From: Linum tenue
Taxonomy: Eukaryota; Streptophyta; Magnoliopsida; Malpighiales; Linaceae
Length of the DNA: 64,000 nucleotides
Direction: 5' to 3'
NCBI GenBank assembly: GCA_946122785.1
Contig: CAMGYJ010000002.1
Location: 13,280,839-13,344,838, forward strand
Positions 54,867-64,000 of the stretch are shown here, piece by piece. The notes beneath the pieces were generated by a model that was not told the DNA's origin, ran no database searches, and worked only from the letters and a program-made list of their open reading frames with translations. The stretch's first letter is position 1, and each line of letters begins with the position of its first letter. The translations under genes were made by a program, and so were the position numbers.

Positions 54867-57800
54867 GTGAGGTACATTGTCATTTCTGTCAAGAACCCGG
54901 TCATATTCAGATCCATTGCAAAAAAAGAAACTACTGTAATTATTGCAAGAAGGCGGGTCATATAGTTCTTGAGTGTCCTACCTTAAGCAAGCGTGGGAAG
55001 ATTCGGTTTCCTAGTTATGGTGCTCCTTCGAGAAATTCATCACCGGGTGGGGCTACGTCGAGATCGTCAGGGGCTGCCTATGTTGTGACCAATGTCAACC
55101 CTACTCCTCCAGCACCTTCGGTTGGGCAGAATGGTCTGTTTACCTTTTCTCCTGACCTGGTGCGCAAGCTTGTCCAAGATGCACTCCAGGAAGCTCTTCC
55201 TCAAGCCTTAACTTCAGCCTTTTCTACAGGAGCTGCCTCCGGTAAGTCTCGTCTATGGTTAGTCGATTCCGCAGCCTTTAATCACATGACGAGTGCTTGG
55301 TCTACTTTTGATAATATGCGGCCTGTTTCCCACTTGAATTTGCGTGTGGCTAATGGAGATCAACTAGCGGCTGTGGGCACATGAACTTCTTCCACCTGCT
55401 CCGTTACGCTCCCCAATACACTTTATGTACCTCGCTTACTTCCTAATTTGGTCTCTGTTGGACAATTAACGGAGGAAGGATGTGATGTCACATTTAATTC
55501 TCATGGTTGTGTCATTCAGGACAAGAGGACGGGGATGGTGATCGGGAAGGGAAGTAAGCAAGGTCGGACTTTTGTTCTTGAAGAGCTGAAGCAGCGAGCT
55601 GTACCTAGTGTGCGGGGAGTCGGAGCGGACAGCTTGGGTGATCCGTCAATGGGTGCTGATTTTTCTCGTCGAGATACGCAGAAGCCGAACCATTTAGATT
55701 CTTTATCTTTGGGATATTCTGTTAATTCAGTCGGTTTGGATTTTATCAAAGCATTCTTCTGTTTGGAATTTGTGGCATTGTCGTTTAGGCCACTCGAATT
55801 CGGCAAGATTAATGACAATGTTTAGACAAAAGCTTTTGCCTGGTAATTTTGATCTTTCTATTGCTTCTCGAGCTAGCTGTGAGAGTTGTATAGAGGCAAA
55901 GGCTTCCCAGCATTCCTTCCCTTCGAGTGACACAGAGTATTCAGCTCCTTTTGATCTCGTTCATACTGACCTGTGGGGCCCCTCACCGGTAACGTCACGT
56001 ATGGGTTTTAAATACTTTGCGTTGTTCATCGATCACAAGTTGTTGGGTGTTCTTTCTTCGACAGAAGTCAGATTTGTGTAATTTGGCTAAGGAATTTGTT
56101 CAGCTCATTAAGACTCAGTTTGGGAAAACAGTCAAGATTATTAGATCGGACGAGGTTGGTGAATTTACTAAACATGAATTGTTGGCATTCTACAAATCGG
56201 AAGGAATCTTGTTTCAGTTCTCATGTCCTGGTGAGTCGCAGCAGAACGGTCTAGTTGAACGAAAGCATAGACACGTCCTCGAGCTAACTCGAGCGCTGCT
56301 TTTTCACTCACGAGTACCTAATGGGTTTCGGGTTGAAGCAGTTCACACTGTTGTTCACCTTATCAATCGACAGGTTACAATAGTTCTGCAACAACAATCA
56401 CCATATCAGATCCTGTTCTCTCGCACTCCTAATTACACACTTCTGCGGGTTTTTGGAAGAACGTGTTTTGTTCTTCTTCCTCGCAAGGAGCGCCACAAGC
56501 TGGCTCCTAAGACGGTCAAGTGTGTGTTTGTCGGTTATAGCGACAAACACAAAGGGTATTGTTGCTATGACCAAGTGGGAAAACGCATACGTACTTCCTC
56601 TCATGTTCTTTTTCTTGAACAAGTCATGTACTATCCTATGCATCAACAGGGGGAGGAATCAGCTCGTAATTCTTTGGATTTTCTCACCTCGCTACCTGTG
56701 TTTGGACCTGTACCATCGCCCGCGCTGGATGTTCAGGGAGGGAGTTCGACATCGGCATCCAATACGTCCTCTTCAAGTATGTCTTCCTCTGACACGCTGG
56801 GCACCTCTTCTTCTTCAAGTCCTTCATCCCTTTCGCCTGCCACTAGTCCCTCGTCCTCTCAAACCCATAATTCAGGGGGATGGGATCAACTACTATTTCT
56901 AGTGAGTCATCTAATAGCACAAGCTTGTTCCACGAAGAGGAGGAGGAGGAGGTTGAAGTGATTCAACCCGAAGTAGTTCCTAACTTACGGAGGTCAACTA
57001 GAAGAACTTTGGGGCAGCCACCACCTAGACTTAATGACTAAGTGGGTTATACTGTGGAGTCATTATTTGTACCAGCCAATTGCTCACAAGCTGTAGGACA
57101 TCCAGAGTGAGAACAGGCTATGCAGGAGGAAACTCATGCTTTAGAGTTAAATCATACGTGGGATCTTGTACCACGTAGACCAGATATGTCATTGGTCAGT
57201 AATCGATGGGTTTACAACATTAAAATGTATCCTGATGGGATGATGGAGTGTCATAGGGCGAGACTGGTCACTAGGGGGTTTCTACAGGAGTATGGTATAG
57301 ACTACGAGGAAACTTTTGCACCAGTAGTGAAGATGCAGACAGTAAGTTGTGTGTTCGCAGTAGCAGCTAGGAGAGGTTGGTCACTCATTCAGTTGGACGT
57401 TAAAAACGCATTTCTACATGGTGATCTGAAGGAGACGATATATATGAAACGACCACCTAGGTACACAAAAGGCTCTCCGGACATGGTTTGTAAGTTGGTT
57501 CGTTCTTTGTATGGTCTCAAGCAAGCTCCACGCGCTTGGTTTGAGAAATTTCATGGTACAATTGTTCAGCTGGGCTTTGATCAAAGCCAGAATGATCCAT
57601 CACTCTTCGTATGGAACACAGTTGATGGAGTGGTTGTTTTGCTCATTTATGTAGACGATATGATTGTTACAGGTAGTGATTCCCGGGGAATTCAGGAATT
57701 AAAGGCCTCTCTTCACGAAGCTTTTAATTTAAAGGATCTTGGCAATGTTTCTTACTTTCTTGGATTGGAAGTACAGCGATCAAAACACGGAATTTTGGTT

Positions 57801-58613
57801 TCACAAAAGAAATATATCCGCGATCTGCTTGAGACAGCTCAGTTCACAGACTGTAAGCCATCGACAACACCAATGGAACAGAACATCAAGCTCAGCTGGG
57901 ATAGTGGAGATCTGCTTGAGGATCAGTCATTATATCGCAGTCTGGTGGGAAGTCTGATTTATCTAACTCACACACGACCCGATATAGCATATTCAGTGCA
58001 GGTGGTGAGCCAGTTTATGGGAATTGCACGAGCACAACATCTGGATGCAGTTTACCGAATCTTGTGGTATCTTAAGCAAACCCAGGATGTCGGCTTGTTC
58101 TTCTTAGTGACAGGGGATCCGACCATAGAGACCTTTGCAGATGCAGACTATGCTGGTTGCATAGATACACGACAATCGACATCAGGTTGGTGCGTACGGG
58201 TTGGGCAGTCATTCGTTTCATGGCACTGCAAGAAACAAGATCGTGTCTCTAAGTGATCAACAGAAGCTGAGTACCGGTGTATGTCAGAGGTGAGCTCTGA
58301 ATTGGTTTGGTTACAACGATTGCTGCGAGAACTGGATTTTGAGTGCAAGTTCCCTATGAAGCTGTATGGAGATAATACAAGTGCCTTGCAGATTGCGCTT
58401 AATCCAGTTCTTCATGATCGTACAAAGCATATAGAGGTTCATGTCCACTACATTCGTCAGTTGGTGACAGAAGGGAGAATACAGTTGCATCATCTGTCAA
58501 CCGAAGATCAAACCGCAGATATTTTAACTAAGGCATTGGCATCCAGTCGGCATTGGTACCTCTCATCCAAATTGATGTTACGCACCCAACATCAATTTGA
58601 GGGAGGGTGTTAA
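54867..58613 (+). pseudogene. Host Copia gag end and pol, decayed
   Basis: It resumes at the first zinc knuckle (CHFCQEPGHIQIHC, then CNYCKKAGHIVLEC), then protease WLVDSAAFNHM (near 55255), integrase zinc region (WHCRLGHSNSARL, 55771) and integrase core (RSDEVGEF, VERKHRHVLELTR). A Ser/Thr-rich linker at 56740-56880 follows, then RT from 57120 (QLDVKNAFLHGDL, LLIYVDDMIV) and RNase H ending QFEGGC with the stop TAA inside the 3' LTR. Breaks: TGA at 55382, frameshifts near 55745 and 56035, stops or a shift at 56960-57115, and TGA at 58254-58256. It is more decayed than the nested elements, in line with its age. Confidence 0.92.
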
Positions 58614-58675
58614 AATATAGGTGTCTATATGCAATTGTACATATATGCCTTAGTTATTTGGGTTTGATCAGGAAC

Positions 58676-58741
<66 letters not shown>

Positions 58742-58873
58742 TGTAACCGTGTATGTGAATATTACGTTGAATAAGATTGGCTTGGAGGGTTACGACTCTC
58801 CCGTGGACTAGTCCTGTTGATCAGAGAAACCACGTTAAACCTTGTGTCCTTGTTCATCGTACTAAGTTTGACA
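58608..58873 (+). repeat. 3' LTR of host Copia, with expanded TA tract
   Basis: 266-bp LTR, longer than its partner because of a TA expansion. It is followed by target-site copy ctggg. Confidence 0.93.
58680..58738. repeat. (TA)n microsatellite, about 29 units
   Basis: A nearly pure TA run inside the 3' LTR. The 5' LTR has only a short interrupted tract at the same place, so expansion happened after insertion. Confidence 0.95.
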
Positions 58874-58878
58874 CTGGG

Positions 58879-59714
58879 CTCTCGATGTATAGATGCTTTG
58901 ATCCCACCGATTCCGCACATTAATGAGGATTATGATTGATCTTTCTGACCCTCTATTTTCAGCTGGGCCATGTTAATTATCAACGCAATCCTTAGCCTTA
59001 ATTAATTATATGAGTGAGCGACCTTTTCCATAGGTTTATTTTTAACGGTTTCTGTGATCAGGAGGATCACTGGCTAGCTGTTGCTATTCAAGCATTGTTA
59101 TGTTTATGCATATGCAGTGTATACGTATCGCTCTTTTTTTTTGTAGAAATATACGTATCGCTCTGCAAAATGCATGCGAGAAGTAAACTGATGTACAGGA
59201 GTAAACATGGAGCTGTTTCCTTTGATGTATCCAAGGACACGATCAACAACTACATGAATAGAGTCGTGAGAGAGCCAGCCGTCAGGAATCTAAACGATGA
59301 GTGGTAAAATTTAAATTTAGAGAGAATTCGAATTGGTAAAGATTAAAGTCTTATAATTTACTATATTTTCTAAATTTATTACAAAATTTATGCGTACTTT
59401 TACATGAAATTCATATGCATGGAAGCATGTACAACCTTAGAAATTTGGCTGACTCAAGTTTATCAGCTTTTTTCTTTCCAGGCTTTTTTGGGCCTTGACC
59501 CACTACTTCGGTCTGATATTGGTTGTCCTTTTCTTCGGCCAACTTAATGGACTTCAAATGGGCCTAAATTTGGATTGAGGGTAAAGCGAATGGTGGGGGC
59601 CCTAGGCCCTAGCTCCGTGAGAGTTTTGATGTTATCCTTCTAAACCTCAGTTTTCTTGGTAATTTTTTTTTACGGGAGTCTTCTTGGTAATCCTCAAATC
59701 TACACTACTTATAA
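58879..59714. other. Spacer between host Copia and Helitron-like copy B
   Basis: About 840 bp. A 97-codon frame at 59014-59307 has hydrophobic stretches but no family signature, and I do not call it a gene. There is nothing else recognisable. Confidence 0.5.
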
Positions 59715-60752
59715 CTAGTTTTTTACTCGGCCCGTTGGTCGAAAAATTTCATTTCATCATTTATAGAAATTAATTTATCTATATGTTTAAAACTTTATTA
59801 ATCTTTGTAACTTTTTTATGCTCACAATTCATAAGTGAGTATGATATATGTTCATATTAAAAATTCTCAATATTTAGCTCACCCACCTATGATGTTAATA
59901 AGTTTCGATTCTCCAATCATAAATCATATTTTAAAGGTTTATCACGTCATATTTAGAATATATACAAAAGTTTGTCAACCAAGCCACTCAAATTTCTAAT
60001 ATTATAAAACATATAACAATTCGTGATTCTTAAGTTAGGACAAACTCTCAAACAATTATTAAGAGTCCAAATTATTGGATAGAAATACTTGATTATTGGA
60101 TAAAATGTGTTTATCCCAAGTGAAACCTGACACACGCCATACTCCATACGATGATCAAATTATCTAATCTTGACTCATTTTTATGTGAATGTTCATTAAG
60201 TCTCTGTTGAGGATCTTATGTCAAAATTTGTCTACCAAGACACTCATATTTAGTATCTTATACAATAGAGTAAATACAATTTATTAACCAAATCTTTCAT
60301 ACTTTAAAATTATCAGTCTTACCTTTCAAAATACAAAGTATTAGCAAAACGTTAACTCCCCGTTAGCATTTTTGTTAGCAAAATTTAATAGTTATACCTT
60401 TCAAAAAAATTTATATTTTAATTAAGAAAAGATTTAAAAATATTAAAAATAACAGAAAATGGTTAATATTTTGATGCGATACAAAAGATTTAATACAAAG
60501 ATTTGGTTAAAATATTGAAAATTTTGAAAGGTATAGCCATTAAATTTTATTTTCTCAATCTGTACCAATTGCTAATTCTTGAAATTGGTAGTAACCTTCA
60601 ACCCATGGTTATTGTCTACATGTTGGCTTGTAAGAATCTAAAACCAAAACACTATCACACACTTTCAAGGGTTCTTGTCTTAACATGATCCTTCAGTATA
60701 TAACGTTCCAACTTTTTTAATGTGCATTTGCAAAATTTTCCTTATTTTTGGT

Positions 60753-61436
60753 CAGGGGCAGAGCTACCTTGTTCTTCGGCCCCCCCCCCCCCCCCCAGAA
60801 TTCTGAAGATGGCGTGTAAAAATATCGAGAATTTTGGAAATTCTGAAGAAATTATGTATTATATAATTACAGTTCCGCGCAAAAAGGATAACCTTTGACT
60901 AGCTCTAGTCCATCGGAAAGCAGCTCTTAGTATCTTCCAAGTGCTCAGGTTCAATCCTTGGCAGAATCATATTTTTGCAGATTTTCTCATTTTGGTTTAA
61001 TTTTTGCTTAAAATTTGAACTAACTACTTAACTTTTGTACTTCATCTTCATATATTTTCTAATTTTAAAATTTTACTGTTTATTTTGAAGGCCAATCATA
61101 TTTTTGCAGATTTTCTCATTTTGGTTTAATTTTTGCTTAAAATTTGAACTAACTACTTAACTTTTGTACTTCATCTTCATATATTTTCTAATTTTAAAAT
61201 TTTACTGTTTATTTTGAATAGACCATTACATAAAATTTGAGTTTATAACACATGTTTATATCTTTTAATTATCTAAAATATTGCTTGGGTTTCTAAAATA
61301 CTGTTTGGGTTTCTATAATGAATGAATTATTATTATTTATTATTATTATAATTATTAATTATCTTCTTAGAACATTTTGACGGATACTATAAAAAAATTC
61401 GGCCCCCCCGATCTTTGGATCCTAGCTCCGCCCCTG
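60753..61436. mobile_element. Non-autonomous hAT element, 684 bp, with TSD
   Basis: The ends CAGGGGCAGAGCTA and (reversed) CAGGGGCGGAGCTA are terminal inverted repeats of the plant hAT type. The 8-bp tttttggt flanks both sides (60745-60752 and 61437-61444). Copy A of the surrounding repeat has the empty site (ttatttttggtgttac, about 41826-41841). A C16-17 run lies at 60780-60796. There is no transposase coding. Confidence 0.9.
60965..61218. repeat. 125-bp tandem duplication inside the hAT element
   Basis: 60965-61089 and 61094-61218 are identical or nearly so (aatcatatttttgcag ... tactgtttattttgaa), spaced at 129 bp. This points to a recent duplication within the element. Confidence 0.9.
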
Positions 61437-62222
61437 TTTTTGGTGTTACTTCTAGAACAAAAATTTGCATTATATATCTTAATAATTGATAAATCATGTC
61501 AGCAACTACAATGCACATAGATATAGGTGCATTAAAAACGTCGTATCATTTAAAGAATTAATTTATTTTTGACAAAGTTGATTTAAAAAAAAGAAGTTAA
61601 ACTCATACAAACATTGTGACATTTCATATGAATGAATTCTTGGATGTATTATAGACACATCTATTGTTAATATCTAAACATATATAAAGAGTTTACTTTG
61701 TTTTGTAACCCCAATTAAGACCATTGAACACACCTCGTTCAATGGAATACACAACAAAATTTTATGGATAGGATAACTCGATCTAAATACATATTGCTTA
61801 CCGTTACAAACTAATATTTTTTTTTTGACATTTTGATATGGTAAAATGTTTTTTTATTGCCAAAATTTGATATGGAGTCACATACTCACAACCATGCAAC
61901 CATATGACTTATTAGAATTGCCTTATTGATCTCATGCTTATAAAGATTCTTCATTATTAACCTAATAGCTCGCTTTAGAGTCTTCTAACTATAAAGACCT
62001 TTAATGTGGAAGACATTCAACTATTAAACGAAAATTGTCAACCCATGTTTGATTAATGCTAGGTCAGTGGTTGATGAAACATAATGTTTATCGTATATCG
62101 TCAACGGAGATTTCTCTAGCACTCACGTGCCATATAATACGTGTACATCATCAAGTTTCTATCCAAACCTTTTACTATATAATACTTATTTTATTTTATA
62201 GATATATTAATTAGAAATAAGA

Positions 62223-62694
62223 GTTGGAATGACAATGGGGCGGGTTTGCCTAAACCATCACCATCCCCATTTTCAAATACTTAAACTCATACCCGCCTCA
62301 TACCCGTACGGTGGAAGGTTTTACAAACTCATCTCCATACCCGCGGTTTTCGGATACCCATGGCCATGGGTAATACCCACCCCATCAGCTACTCACCATA
62401 AAAAAATATGGGTACGTACTACCTGCCCAAAATTATGGAACTGATACATAAGTGGAAGAAATTATGGTTTGGTTTCCATCAATTACATAAGTGGATGTTA
62501 TATTTTCTGCATATAACATAATATCCTCGGTGGGGCGGGTTTGGGTATGAGGATGGAGATTTCAAAAGCATATCCGCCCATCTCCATCAAAAAATTTGCG
62601 ATTTTTCCCCATACTCATCAATGCGGAAATTCCCCGTATTGACTGGGTCGGAGATGGTTGGATACCTGCTACCATAGGTTTGGTTGCCATCTCT
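62223..62694. mobile_element. hAT-like MITE inside Helitron-like copy B
   Basis: 472 bp, flanked by aaataaga (62215-62222 and 62695-62702). It is the same insertion as 42615-43094 in copy A, inherited by both copies. Confidence 0.65.
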
Positions 62695-63174
62695 AAATAA
62701 GAGAGTGTTTAATAGCCAAAAATATAAAATAACATAGTTCATTTTTGAAAGTAGATTGATTTTCTAATAGTTATTTTCTCTATTTCTATCGTTATATTTT
62801 GTTTAATCGATGAAAATATTATTGTTTATGTGTGTGTTTGTTTAAAATTTTCAATAATATATAACTTAGTATTTAGTTTCCGTAAAAAAAAGTAGAAAAT
62901 TTACTTGATCAAGTTTAATAAGATATTTTTTGTTTAACTAAATGTGATATATCACTCTACAAACATTAGTCTTTTTCTACAAACATAGATATAATATAAA
63001 ATTAAAAATAATTATTGAATAAAAGAAAACATCATTAAAAGAAGAGAGATATCTCCATAAATAGCTCATTAACTAATTTTTTTGCTTGTACAAAAATTGT
63101 CCACCTTGGTAACTTGTGAATTCTCCAAGCGCTTACGTGGCAAGAAGTTGTTTTTGAACAACCATAATATATAG

Positions 63175-63450
63175 CTAACTTTTTATCTGACCCGTTGGCC
63201 GAAGAGATTTATTTTATAATTTATATGTTTAAATCATTTTGGATGTTCCAAATATTTTGTAATAGAGTTTGTAGTATCTCTATATTGAAATTTTCAATAT
63301 TTAGCACACTCAATTGTGATGCTTTGGTTTTCTAATCATAAATTATGTCGTTGGCACGTCCCATTTAGAACTTATGTCGAAATTTGTCAACCAAAACACT
63401 AATATTTAGCATACGCCAACCTCAACCACACACATATATATAGTGCAAGC
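63175..63450 (-). mobile_element. Third, diverged end of the Helitron-like family, abutting copy B
   Basis: Starting at the first base after copy B, ctaactttttatctgacc and the following 270 bp follow the left end of copies A and B in order: the terminal word, the CGTT-loop hairpin region, aatatttagcacac, tctaatcataaat, atgtcgaaatttgtcaacc and aaaacactaatatttag. They are considerably diverged, with an indel of about 60 bp. It is in the same orientation as copy B, giving a head-to-tail arrangement. Confidence 0.5.
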
Positions 63451-64000
63451 TAGCGTGCGCCAGGAGTACGCTATACTCTTGCGTTCATACTACCATACGA
63501 CCATTGAGTTTTAGTATTTAGACCCGAATTAACCATAGTTTTTTGGGGCATGATACTATACCCTAACCTCTAATAGGTGAACTCCAGTCCCTAATTTTGT
63601 AACCTCTAATTTATGCACATACTTCGTAATACCTATCTTCTATCGTATCTTGAGTTAAATATAAAGTATAGTATACCTTGATATTACATATACATGTATA
63701 TATATGTGTGTATATATATCAGACTCAAAATTATCTAGAGATCTCGCTTTTACCCTCATAACGCCAGACAACCATTGGGGTTGGCTATCATTCGATATGT
63801 AATATATAAAGAGGCAAATACTAAGATCCTACTATTTATTTCTTATCCTCTCCCGCCGTTCCCTTTATGGAGAATAAAAAGGTAGGGATTACAGGATCAT
63901 AGCTCGATATGGTTTTATTATGTTCATCTTATCGGAGGTTATGTTCTTTTTTGTTTCTTTTTCATTCTACTTTAGCACCTATGGTTGTGATCAGAGGTAT
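63451..64000. other. AT-rich sequence at window end, no gene seen
   Basis: TATATA-rich sequence without a recognisable gene or element boundary. Confidence 0.5.

Larger units (their letters stand above)
43619..58873 (+). mobile_element. Older Ty1/Copia element, host of two nested retrotransposons
   Basis: The LTRs at 43619-43848 (230 bp) and 58608-58873 (266 bp) start TGTTAAAATATAG and end AAGTTTGACA. Flanks ctggc (43614-43618) and ctggg (58874-58878) match at 4 of 5. The primer site TGGTATCAGAGC follows at 43849-43860, and a purine tract TTTGAGGGAGGG precedes the 3' LTR. About 13 differences in some 200 alignable LTR bases make it clearly older than its inserts. Removing the nested elements (44037-49413 and 50110-54866) leaves about 5.1 kb. 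Confidence 0.93.
59715..63174 (-). mobile_element. Helitron-like repeat, copy B (2.77 kb without its insertion)
   Basis: It has the same start (CTAGTTTTTTAC) and end (ACCATAATATATAG) as copy A at 38838-43576 and is colinear throughout. It lacks copy A's retroelement and instead carries the hAT insertion at 60753-61436. The terminal hairpin is CGGCC-CGTT-GGTCG (about 59729-59742), pairing through one G-T. The base outside CTAG is A, as expected for a Helitron inserted in the minus direction. Many point differences from copy A show that the duplication is not recent. Confidence 0.6.

Noticed and set aside
59014..59307. 97-codon frame near the host Copia
   Set aside because: No domain, no splice or promoter signal, and frames of this length arise by chance.
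38838..63174. Simple segmental duplication as explanation of the two 2.77-kb copies
   Set aside because: Both copies start and stop at the same bases with unrelated flanks, which fits a mobile repeat better; kept as the alternative.

Overview
The window is plant nuclear DNA, very probably from a eudicot. It holds one multi-exon plant gene with GT-AG introns (a laccase), AT-rich intergenic sequence, and a dense layering of plant LTR retrotransposons whose primer-binding sites match initiator tRNA-Met (TGGTATCAGAGC). I see no bacterial operons, CRISPR arrays, rRNA or tRNA genes. The only gene that looks intact and host-functional is the laccase at 34152-36665 (six exons, 581 codons, all four copper-binding loops present). 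Just upstream it has a TATA box and two secondary-wall MYB-type motifs.

Layout. 1-2147: 3' end of a Tat/Athila-type Ty3/Gypsy element. 2496-3829: TATA box and exons of a broken plant-mobile-domain (PMD) gene. 3830-8000: AT-rich spacer. 8001-13001: large non-autonomous LTR element (minus strand, TSD gtata) carrying one long orphan ORF of 528 codons with internal repeats. 13635-18531: Copia element (minus, TSD ttaac). 19294-20704: two small inverted-repeat DNA elements. 22431-26720: decayed Reina-like chromovirus (plus), cut off inside integrase by a Tat-type LTR (26753-28202). 29518-31460: short non-autonomous LTR element (minus, TSD tgatg). 31846-31876: Helitron-type 3' terminus. 32930-33222: TRIM remnant. 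34152-36665: laccase.

38838-43576 and 59715-63174 are two copies of one 2.77-kb Helitron-like repeat, sharing both boundaries and an older hAT-type MITE. Each later received its own insertion: a deleted chromovirus derivative at 39309-41276 in the first, and a hAT element at 60753-61436 in the second. A third, diverged end of the same family abuts the second copy at 63175. Between the copies lies a nested stack: an older plus-strand Copia (43619-58873), interrupted at its gag start codon by a Reina-like Gypsy (44037-49413, minus) and in its gag by a younger Copia (50110-54866, minus).

LTR differences counted by eye put the host Copia as oldest (roughly 6-7 percent) and the nested elements as young (about 1 percent), which agrees with the nesting order. 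The most unusual items are the orphan-ORF element, the Helitron-like family with its conserved terminal hairpin, the chromovirus derivative that joins protease directly to the integrase C-terminus and chromodomain, and a stem-loop motif shared by the LTRs of three otherwise different elements.
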